From contig CAZYQW010000009.1 in the NCBI GenBank assembly GCA_964649825.1, forward strand, positions 1 through 15,732: a stretch of DNA of 15,732 nucleotides, written 5' to 3'. The position numbers and the translations under genes are program-made. This DNA is from CAZYQW01 sp964649825 (GTDB lineage Bacteria; Planctomycetota; B15-G4; JADJEK01). Numbering within the stretch: the first letter of the stretch is position 1; each line of letters begins with the position of its first letter. Positions 1 to 6,007 of the stretch are shown one piece after another. Below the pieces are notes generated by a model. It saw only the letters and a program-made list of their open reading frames with translations. It made no database searches and was not told the origin of the DNA.

Positions 1-777
1 GGCGTGGTCGCGGTGCTCGGCGCCCTCGTCGAGCCAGAGGCCGCTTCTCGCGATGCCGTCGACCAGCGCCTGGACGGCGAGCGGCCGCTCGTCGATCGCG
101 TCCTGGCGGACGACCACGACGCACGACATGTAGTCCGGCCAGTACTCGCGGGCGTGGAACAGCACGCGGCCGAAGCCGCCCATCTCGGCCTGGGAGGGGA
201 ACGGCTCGCCCATCGAGAAGCCGTCGATCGCTCCGACCGCCAGCGCCCCGGCGACGTCGGGCGGCGGCATCTCGACCAGCCGCACCCGCGACTTGTCGAT
301 GCCGTGGACGGCGAGCGCCTTGAGCACGATCAGGTGCTCGTCGGAGAAGCGGCTCGGGATCGCGATCGTCCTGCCCGCCAGGTCGCGGACGGTGCGCACG
401 GTGCCGTTCGAGCGCACGACGACCGCGGAGCCGTAGCGGTGGCCCAGGAAGACGACCTTGATCGGCACGCCCTGCGACCGCAGGGCGATCGCCATCGGCG
501 CGACCAGGAATCCCGCCTGCATCCGGTCCGCGATCAGGGCTTCCTTGATCTCGGGGAAGCCCTGGAACTTCTTCGGGATGAATCGGACGCCCTCAGTCGA
601 GTAGCGCGAGATCCAGTCGGTCACCGGGCAGGTGAGGTGTCACGTGACCGGGAGGTGGCCGACGAGGAGCTGCTTTCGCTTCGTCTCGAACCACTTCAGG
701 TTGTACGTGCCGTGCGCCATCGTGACGGCGCCGAGGCCGATCAGGAACAGGAGGATGAACTTCGAGAGCTGGCTCAC
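1..777 (-). CDS. ABC transporter substrate-binding protein, NitT/TauT (NMT1) type, probable selenoprotein, 3' end off window
   Basis: Periplasmic ligand-binding component of a NitT/TauT-like uptake system; the substrate is not deducible. The minus frame reads, from a GTG at 777, a hydrophobic leader (SKFILLFLIGLGAVTMA, about residues 5-21) and then KQLLVGHLPVT-UGA-HLTCPVTDW. It stays open to the window edge (259 codons present) with typical family sequence: FQGFPEIKEALIADRMQAGF, VRTVRDLAGRTIAIPSRFSD, GAIDGFSMGEPFPSQAEMG. The UGA (640-642, residue 46) falls in the segment after the first beta strand, which lines the ligand cleft in this fold. As I remember the family, close homologues have Cys here (CHLTC); I could not check that. 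I read it as selenocysteine in a U-x3-C motif (Cys50). A hairpin follows at 613-627. The start is uncertain: an in-frame ATG at 819 is the alternative, neither has a clear ribosome-binding site, and a TTGACT box lies at 837-842. No transporter permease or ATPase gene is in the window. Alternatives are a pseudogene or a sequencing error. Confidence 0.83.
613..642 (-). promoter_or_regulatory. Candidate bacterial SECIS element of the substrate-binding protein
   Basis: Starting from the UGA at 642-640, the minus strand forms a hairpin CCGGU-GACCG-ACUGG (stem 627-623 with 617-613, including one G-U pair; loop 622-618). The apical loop begins with G and lies 17 nt after the UGA. As I recall the bacterial SECIS model, it wants a G among the first loop bases about 16-37 nt after the UGA, so this fits. 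Competing folds exist: a perfect 7-bp pairing CGGTCAC/GTGACCG (650-644 with 624-618) enclosing the UGA, and UCACC/GGUGA (635-631 with 625-621). Hairpins are common by chance in such GC-rich DNA, so the structure supports rather than proves recoding. Confidence 0.55.
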
Positions 778-906
778 GGCGCGGCAGGTTCCGGGCGAGA
801 CGAACGACCCTCGCAGCATGCCGCGCCGAGGCTCGAAGTCAAGGGACTCCGGGCACGGAGGGGGGACGGGTGCGAACGGGGGTCGAGATGCCGGCCGCCG
901 CCGCGA

Positions 907-1383
907 TCAGCGCGCCTCGGCGCGGGTGCGCGGGCCGAGGTTCTTCTCCTTCGGCGTCGACGGGTTCTTCCGGACGAAGCGCCGGTCCTCGACGAGCACG
1001 AGCAGATCGAACGAGCTGACGATCCCGACGATCTTCTTCTCGTGGGTGACGACGACGTGGTGGATGCGATGGTTGCGCATGATCCGCGCCGCGGCGGACG
1101 GATCGGAGTACTGCGGAACCGTGTAGACGGAACGGGTCATCACCTGGCTGACGCGCGTCTTCTCGGACACGTCGCCGATGAGGTCGGTGCTCGTGACGAT
1201 GCCGACCGGCTGGCCGTCCGGGTCCGCGACCGGCATGGCGTGCACGCGGTGCTCGGCCATGACCTCGCGCACGTGGCCGACGGTGCGGCTCGGCGTGGTG
1301 GTCATGACCGACGCCACCATCAGATCGCCCACCGTCATGTCGCGGGCGGGTTCCTTCCGCCGCTTCTTGTGGTTGATGTGCAC
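907..1383 (-). CDS. Two-CBS-domain protein
   Basis: A small cytoplasmic protein of 158 residues made almost entirely of a CBS pair (Bateman module), a fold that usually binds adenosine nucleotides and acts as an energy or ligand sensor. CBS1 covers about residues 20-75 (DLMVASVMTTTP ... GIVTSTDLIGDV) and CBS2 about 80-135 (VSQVMTRSVYTVP ... GIVSSFDLLVLVE). Each ends with the S/T-x-x-D nucleotide-contact motif (TSTD at 64-67, SSFD at 123-126). The N-terminus is basic (KKRRK) and the tail is lysine/arginine-rich. I chose the GTG at 1383 because AGGAGG lies 5 nt upstream (1389-1394); upstream ATGs in the same open frame have no such site and would add an unrelated basic extension. The gene stands alone and the partner it regulates is unknown. 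Confidence 0.9.
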   Translation of the reverse strand: MHINHKKRRKEPARDMTVGDLMVASVMTTTPSRTVGHVREVMAEHRVHAMPVADPDGQPVGIVTSTDLIGDVSEKTRVSQVMTRSVYTVPQYSDPSAAARIMRNHRIHHVVVTHEKKIVGIVSSFDLLVLVEDRRFVRKNPSTPKEKNLGPRTRAEAR

Positions 1384-1388
1384 CCGTG

Positions 1389-1439
1389 CCTCCTTTGCCG
1401 GCAACCGTTCCCGCGAGCATAGGGTGGTGAGAGACCACC
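1389..1439 (-). promoter_or_regulatory. Ribosome-binding site, possible -10 box and inverted repeat upstream of the CBS gene
   Basis: On the minus strand AGGAGG (1394-1389) precedes the GTG start by 5 nt and fixes it. A TATGCT box (1421-1416) could be a -10 element; no good -35 is seen. Immediately upstream of it is a perfect 6-bp inverted repeat GGTGGT-N5-ACCACC (1423-1428 and 1434-1439), well placed for an operator within the spacer of that promoter. The ribosome-binding site is firm; the promoter and operator are guesses. The rest of the 1384-1608 gap holds G-rich sequence and a GGGAA-GCGA-TTCCC hairpin (1576-1589), just after the stop of the next minus-strand gene and lacking a T-run. Confidence 0.4.
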
Positions 1440-1608
1440 ACGGAAAGTGGATGCAATGGTCGTGCCACCGTCGTGGGAGGGGTGGGAGGGGGGCGGTAGG
1501 ACGCAACGGTGCTCGATTCCCCCCGCGTGCGGGTGACGGACCGCAGGGGCGCCGGGCGTGGTTTCCCTCGATCACGGGAAGCGATTCCCACCGGCTCGAC
1601 GGCTCCGG

Positions 1609-3303
1609 TCACGGACGCCGGGTGGTGATGAGTTTGACGAGGTTGTCGCGCACGACAGGGTGGGTCGGATCGATCGCGAGCGCCGCCTCGTAGCCCGCCT
1701 TCGCGCCCGCGAAGCCACCGGCGAGGAGGAAGTCGGCGTTCGCGCGCCAGACGAGCGCGTCGAAGTCTTGCGGGTTCGCGGCGAGACGCTGGTCGAGCTC
1801 CTTCAACCACCGCTGGTGCTTCCACAGGTCACGATCGTGGACACGCGACACGTCGTCGCCCACGCCGAGCCACCGGTCGATCGCGAGCGGGTCGCGGTCG
1901 ACGCGGTCGAGCCACGCCAGCTCGTCCGCGACGTGCCGATCCGGGGCGAAGCGTTCGCTCGACTGGATGGTTCCGTCCGCCTGGAGCCGATCGAACAGGG
2001 CCGCGGCCACGAGCAAGCAGCCCCTTGGCGTGAAATGAACGTAGTCGTAGAACACCTCGAAGCCGACGATCCCATCGGTCGCCGAGGTCGCGAGGTACTC
2101 GATCGTGTCGAAGACGGGAACGGACTGCTTCGCGCCGACCGCGCGTACCCGGCGCGCGAGATCGTCCGTCGCACGGCGAAGGTGCGGATCCTCGTTCATG
2201 CTCGAACGGTAGGCCTCTCGCGCCGCTTCGTGTCGTCCCCGGTGCTCGAGGGCGACGGCACGCTGGAAGTGCCACTCGTGTCGCTCGTGCGGCGGGGCGG
2301 CGGCGAGGCCGGCGTCGAGCTCGGCGAGGAGCTCGGTCCCGGAGCCGTCCACTCCATCGGGAACGGCGAGCAGTCGAGCCAGCACATCGGCGGGAAGGTC
2401 GTCGCGGCCGCGCCACCGCCAGTTCGAGGCGACGGTCATCAGCAGGATCGACGTGCCGGACGCGCGCGCGCTGGCGACCATCGCCGCGAGGTTCTCCTCG
2501 TACGCGTCGGCGACGGCGGCCCTCTCGGCGTCGGTCACGCGCACGGTCTCGATGATCTCGGACTCGGAGACGCGCGCGTCCGCGACCGCCATGTCGGCGA
2601 CCGTCATCGAACCGCGGGCGCGGTCGGCGTCGTCGCGCGCGACCCGCCCGATCCATCGGACGAGGTTCGAGTCCGTGAGGCGGCGGAGCAGCCGGCCGCC
2701 GCCGCCGCGGACCTCGGCGAACCGCGAGGCGTGCAGCTCGAGGTACTCGTTGTTGCCGCAGTAGACGACGACGAGGTCAGGCTCGCAGCGACGGCAGACG
2801 TCGTCGACGATCAACCTCACCTGCCGCGACGCGAGCGCCACGATGCCGAGGTTCACGACCTCCACCTCACGATCGGGCGCGGCCGCGATCAGCATGCGCT
2901 CGAGCTGGCGCGCGAAGGTGACGTTCGGGCCGAACCCGAGCCCGGCCGCGGCCGAGCCCCCAACGACGAAGACGCGCAACCCGTTCGGCGGCTTCTCGCG
3001 GAGGACCGCCTGATACGGCAGCCGTCCGTCGGCCGTCGCCAGCACCGGCGCGCCGTCCGGGCGCTCGGCCGCCTCCATCATCGGAAGGAAGACGTGCTGG
3101 TACCGGAGCCGCGAGGCGCGCGCGGGGTCGACGTCGCCGACGCCGGCGAACCTCAGGACGACCTCGACGGCGAGGACGAGCAGCATCGGCGCCGCGGCGG
3201 TCGCGACGAGGAGGAGCGGACCGCGGGCTCGCGTGCGCCAAGACGGTCGCGACGCCGGGGTCTCGCGGCGGAGCATCGGATCACGCGCGCCGTTCGTGAC
3301 CAT
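1609..3303 (-). CDS. Membrane-anchored SGNH/GDSL-like hydrolase with TPR-like segments
   Basis: Probable lipid- or polysaccharide-directed esterase/acyl hydrolase of the SGNH fold, anchored by one N-terminal membrane helix (about residues 29-52) with the catalytic part outside the cytoplasm. Fold blocks are visible: block I VFVVGGSAAAGLGF with the nucleophile candidate Ser117; block II NLGIVA (Gly153); block III VVYCGNNEY (Asn184/Asn185); block V YDYVHFTPRG with Asp420 and His423. An insert at about 340-375 (HFQRAVALEHRGRHEAAREAY) and the C-terminus at about 497-550 (RANADFLLAGGFAGAKAGYEA) resemble TPR helices. Length is 564 residues, longer than simple GDSL enzymes because of these segments. 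The start at 3303 lies 9 nt after the stop of the small membrane protein upstream, so the two are probably cotranscribed; no clear ribosome-binding site is seen and ATG 3276 is an alternative. The substrate cannot be read from the sequence. Confidence 0.85.
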   Translation of the reverse strand: MVTNGARDPMLRRETPASRPSWRTRARGPLLLVATAAAPMLLVLAVEVVLRFAGVGDVDPARASRLRYQHVFLPMMEAAERPDGAPVLATADGRLPYQAVLREKPPNGLRVFVVGGSAAAGLGFGPNVTFARQLERMLIAAAPDREVEVVNLGIVALASRQVRLIVDDVCRRCEPDLVVVYCGNNEYLELHASRFAEVRGGGGRLLRRLTDSNLVRWIGRVARDDADRARGSMTVADMAVADARVSESEIIETVRVTDAERAAVADAYEENLAAMVASARASGTSILLMTVASNWRWRGRDDLPADVLARLLAVPDGVDGSGTELLAELDAGLAAAPPHERHEWHFQRAVALEHRGRHEAAREAYRSSMNEDPHLRRATDDLARRVRAVGAKQSVPVFDTIEYLATSATDGIVGFEVFYDYVHFTPRGCLLVAAALFDRLQADGTIQSSERFAPDRHVADELAWLDRVDRDPLAIDRWLGVGDDVSRVHDRDLWKHQRWLKELDQRLAANPQDFDALVWRANADFLLAGGFAGAKAGYEAALAIDPTHPVVRDNLVKLITTRRP

Positions 3304-3312
3304 CGCGACGGA

Positions 3313-3495
3313 TCAGAAACCCTCGTACGAGAACGGGAGGAGCCCGCCGTCCGGACCGAACACCGCGATCCCGATCGCTACGACGAGGATGCCGAGGAAC
3401 ATGAGCAGCACGACGAGCACGAACCGGCGGAGACCGCCGCGCGCTCGGCGCGCCTCGCGCGCCCCGTACATTGGATCGACCGAGCCCCGAGACAT
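3313..3495 (-). CDS. DUF5989-like small single-helix membrane protein
   Basis: A protein of about 60 residues with a basic N-terminal segment (REARRARGGLRR), one hydrophobic helix (FVLVVLLMFLGILVVAIGIAVF) and a short aromatic end (LLPFSYEGF). This plan, and the final aromatic motif, resembles DUF5989 mini-proteins, which are commonly found beside SGNH hydrolases and carbamoyltransferases in polysaccharide-related clusters; the assignment is from memory of that family. It ends 9 nt before the SGNH hydrolase start, so the pair likely forms one unit. The start is uncertain: ATG 3495 lies 7 nt after a TATGAT box (3508-3503), which would suit a leaderless transcript; ATGs at 3507 and 3504 are alternatives. 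No molecular function is known to me. Confidence 0.65.
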   Translation of the reverse strand: MSRGSVDPMYGAREARRARGGLRRFVLVVLLMFLGILVVAIGIAVFGPDGGLLPFSYEGF

Positions 3496-3629
3496 GGGCC
3501 GCATCATACTCGGAGGGCGCGAGCACGGGAGCGGCGCAGTCCACGAATCCCATTCGTTCTCGTGCGCCGAGACGTTATGCTGGGCGCGGCTGGCGGCGCC
3601 GGCCAATGGGTCTTCGGTGAGTCTCGAAC
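3496..3629. promoter_or_regulatory. Divergent promoter region between the two SGNH hydrolase units
   Basis: This 134-nt interval separates the minus-strand DUF5989-like/SGNH pair from the plus-strand SGNH gene. On the plus strand TATGCT (3576-3581) is a possible -10 with only a weak -35 (TTCGTT, 3553-3558). The plus gene then has GGTGAG 8 nt before its ATG. On the minus strand TATGAT (3508-3503) is a good -10-like match close to the small gene's start. Neither promoter is supported by a convincing -35. Confidence 0.35.
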
Positions 3630-4799
3630 ATGAGTGATGAGCAGAACACGCGGCCGGGTCGGCTGCGTCGGTTCGCGACGTTGGGGTTGCAGCTCGTGGC
3701 GGCGTTCGTCGTCGCGGCGCTGTTGACGGAGGTCGCGCTGCGTCTCGTCGGCATCCGGCTTCCGCCGCGCATGCCGCCGGAGAGCCACGGCATCCTCCTG
3801 CGGGTCGACGAAGCGGTGGCGCCGGGCGTCGGTCACGCCCTCAAGGCGGGCGCGTCGGGTGAGACGCGCTACCCTGGCGTGCGCCCCGGCGAGGACCGGG
3901 TGGTCCGCTACGAGATCAATGCGCTCGGGTTCCGGTCGGCGCCGATCCCGAACGAGAAGAGGGCGGGAACGTACCGGATCGCGATGATCGGCGACTCGGT
4001 CACCTACGGCACGGGAATCAACGCGGACGAGACGCTCGCGCATCATCTCGAGATCGCGCTGCGGGACCGCCTGCCCGCGCGCGGAATCGAGGTCGTGAAC
4101 TGCGGGGTTCCGGCCACCAACACGGGCCAGCAGGTCGCCCACCTCTCGTTCCGCGTGCTCGCCCTCGATCCGGACATGGTGCTGATCTGCTCCACGATCG
4201 TCGACACGTCCGGGTTCGGGATCAAGCCGGGGGCGAAGCGCGAGCGTCCGTGGGAATCGATGGTCGTCGAGTCGGTCGGTCTGACGTCGGGCGTGTTCGA
4301 CGACGACCGCTTGTCGGCCGCGCAGCGGCGCATGATGTCGCTGCGCCGCCGCTCGGTCCTCGTCGATCTGCTCGCGCACAACGCGTATCGCGGGCTGATG
4401 CGCCGGACCCAGCTCCAGAACTACAAGGCCTGCTGGGCCGACGGTTCTCCCGGCGTCGCGATGCTGCGAGGCGCGCTCGCGCGTGCGACGAGGCTGTCCC
4501 GCGAACTCGGCTTCGAACTGCAGGTGGCGATGTATCCGTTCCTGACCGACCTCGACGACGACTATCCGTTCGCGGCCGAGTCGGAGAAGCTCGGTCGAAT
4601 CTGTGCGGAGCTGGCCGTCCCGTTCACCGACCTCCTGGCGCCGCTGAAGCGGCAGTCGGCGTCCCGCCTCCAGGCGCATTGTCACGATCGCCATCCCAAC
4701 GGCCACGCCAACCAGCTCGTCGCACGCTACTGGGCCGAGCGGCTCGTGCCGGAGATCGAGCGACCGTCACGAACGGCGACGGCCAGGAATCGACGCTGA
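3630..4799 (+). CDS. Membrane-anchored SGNH/GDSL hydrolase-like protein
   Basis: A 389-residue protein with an N-terminal membrane anchor (about residues 17-40, LGLQLVAAFVVAALLTEVAL) and an extracytoplasmic SGNH domain. Block I is IAMIGDSVTYGTG with nucleophile Ser123; block II is NCGVPATNTGQQ (Gly159); block V is CHDRHPNGHAN with Asp353 and His355. The block III region (VLICSTIVDTSG, about 185-195) lacks the usual G-x-N-D, so the oxyanion-hole Asn is missing or displaced. It may be an O-acetylesterase or acyltransferase-like enzyme on a surface glycan; the substrate is unknown. The ATG has GGTGAG 8 nt upstream. It is divergent from the other SGNH gene and converges on the selenoprotein gene, ending 8 nt from that gene's stop with no terminator visible between them. 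It is clearly distinct in sequence from its SGNH neighbour, so not a recent duplicate. Confidence 0.87.
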   Translation: MSDEQNTRPGRLRRFATLGLQLVAAFVVAALLTEVALRLVGIRLPPRMPPESHGILLRVDEAVAPGVGHALKAGASGETRYPGVRPGEDRVVRYEINALGFRSAPIPNEKRAGTYRIAMIGDSVTYGTGINADETLAHHLEIALRDRLPARGIEVVNCGVPATNTGQQVAHLSFRVLALDPDMVLICSTIVDTSGFGIKPGAKRERPWESMVVESVGLTSGVFDDDRLSAAQRRMMSLRRRSVLVDLLAHNAYRGLMRRTQLQNYKACWADGSPGVAMLRGALARATRLSRELGFELQVAMYPFLTDLDDDYPFAAESEKLGRICAELAVPFTDLLAPLKRQSASRLQAHCHDRHPNGHANQLVARYWAERLVPEIERPSRTATARNRR

Positions 4800-4807
4800 G
4801 GGTCGCG

Positions 4808-5887
4808 TCAGTTCTCCGCGAGGACGCGCTTCAGGTCCTTCAGCTCCGCCGGACCGACGAGGCGTCCCTCGGGATCGATCAGGAACAGCGTAGGGAACGC
4901 GTGGACCTCGAACCGAGCGAGCGTCTGGCCGCTCGCGTCGAGCAGCAGGGGGAACGGCAGATCGCGCCCCTTCCAGTAGCGCTGCTTCGCGGCGTCGACG
5001 CGCTGGTCCAGCTCGGCCAAGGTGCGCGCGGACCGGTCGTGGATCGCGATGATCTCGAAACGAGGGTCGTCGGCGTTCGCGGTGCGGAACTCGATGAGGG
5101 CCGGCAGACTGTCGGCGAGGCAGGGGCGTCAGCCATAGTTCCAGAACTCGATCAACACCCACTGGCCGCGGAAGTCCGCGAGCCGGCGTTTGTCGGCGGG
5201 CAGACCGCGCGACTCGGTGATCGACCAATCCGGCGGGGCCTTGCCCTGGTAGCGCTGGACGAAGCTGGCCGGGACAACGAACTCCCCGAGGTCGATGCGA
5301 CCGCGCTCCGGGGTGAGGAGGAGGGGAGCAGCGGGAGCGGCGTAATCTCCGGTGCGGAGGTCCCAGCTCCAGAGTCCGGTCGGCAGCCGGACTTCGAACC
5401 GGCCGGAGTCGCTGTTGCAGGCCGCGAGCATGATGCCGTCCCGCGACCACTCGGTCCGGAGCCACTCGGGAGCCCGGCGGATCTCCTTGTGGATCGCCCG
5501 ACCGCACACTCGGACCGCGGGCTCGAGGCGGATGACGACTCCGTTCGCCGCGGACCGATCGACCATGGCGAGCCCGGTCTCGCGCCCGTTCGGCGTGTAC
5601 GCCACGAGCGGGAAGCGATCGCGGCACGCGTCGACGTGGGCGAGGAAACGACCGTCGTCGCCGGTGACGAACGGGTCGCGTCCCTTGCGCTGCCCGTTCA
5701 TGAAGAACCAGAAGGTCGAGAGCTCGGCCCGCGCCACCGGCGCGCCCGCGGCGTCCATCACGAGCCCGGACACGCGCACGAACTCCGCGTCCGCGACCGG
5801 CGCGCCCAGGACGCACGACAGCAGCGCCGTCACGCATCGACGTCGCGCGCGGTGTCGGGTGGTCGCGCTGGATCGGGCCGGGGTCAT
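4808..5887 (-). CDS. Secreted TlpA/thioredoxin-like selenoprotein with UxxC active site
   Basis: Predicted extracytoplasmic thiol/selenol-disulfide oxidoreductase, 359 residues including one selenocysteine. The N-terminus has a basic region (RHRARRR), a hydrophobic stretch and a signal peptidase site after VADA (residue 34). Residues about 36-120 (VSGLVMDAAGAPVARAEL...) look like a carboxypeptidase-regulatory-like beta domain. The thioredoxin fold begins near 235 (RGQWVLIEFWNYG), is interrupted by UGA 5131-5129 (residue 253) and resumes in the same frame with RPCLADSLPALIEF. It continues through FEIIAIHDRS, LPFPLLLDASG, FEVHAFPTLFLIDPEGRLVG (cis-Pro332) to a normal TGA stop. The active site is therefore U253-R-P-C256 in place of CxxC. 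Both halves are needed for a complete fold, which argues against a true stop. I chose ATG 5887 because it gives a conventional signal peptide; ATG 5947 would extend it. It follows the S9 peptidase gene by 120 nt on the same strand, with a hairpin between. No thioredoxin reductase or cytochrome c biogenesis gene is nearby. Confidence 0.88.
5100..5131 (-). promoter_or_regulatory. Candidate bacterial SECIS element of the thioredoxin-like selenoprotein
   Basis: After the UGA (5131-5129) the minus strand can form GCCG-A-CA-GUC-UG-C-CGGC: outer stem 5116-5113 with 5103-5100, an A·C mismatch, inner pairs CA/UG, and an apical GUC loop at 5109-5107. The loop starts with G and lies 19 nt after the UGA, within the spacing expected for bacterial SECIS elements. 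A GUC in the loop recalls the GGUCU loop of the E. coli fdhF element. The prediction is by eye only. Confidence 0.55.
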
Positions 5888-5988
5888 AGCGGATGGCGTT
5901 CTCGCCAATCGATCGGGACAAAAGACCGCCCATCTCATCGGTTCCAACGAGGGCCGGCTTGAGCCAAAAGCGGAAACATGGACCGAAC

Positions 5989-6007
5989 GGCCCGGAAGGG
6001 CGGGCCC
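5989..6007 (-). terminator. Hairpin just after the S9 peptidase stop codon, weak terminator candidate
   Basis: Directly after the TAA of the S9 peptidase gene the minus strand forms GGCCCG-CCCTTC-CGGGCC (6006-6001 with 5994-5989). The following sequence (GTTCGGTCCATGTTTCC) lacks a proper T-run, so termination may be partial or rho-dependent, leaving read-through into the selenoprotein gene possible. Confidence 0.35.

Noticed and set aside
640..642. Genome-wide UGA reassignment to another amino acid, such as Trp or Gly
   Set aside because: Other genes in the window end in UGA at sensible C-termini, and the only two internal UGAs fall at redox-Cys positions.
639..648. GTCACGTGAC palindrome over the UGA as a transcription factor site
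   Set aside because: It lies inside the coding region of the binding protein; the symmetry is more simply explained by the codons and the hairpin around the UGA.
4..1422. Long plus-strand open frame opposite the binding protein and CBS genes
   Set aside because: Its translation is Arg/Asp/His-rich low complexity with no domain, and the opposite strand carries two recognisable proteins; it is an antisense shadow caused by high GC at third positions.
1558..3633. 691-codon plus-strand open frame
   Set aside because: It is antisense to the SGNH hydrolase with intact catalytic blocks; the translation shows no family features.
4808..5128. Independent small thioredoxin C-terminal gene starting at TTG 5020
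   Set aside because: It would lack the first half of the thioredoxin fold and the active site, and the upstream frame joins it exactly through one UGA at the catalytic Cys position.
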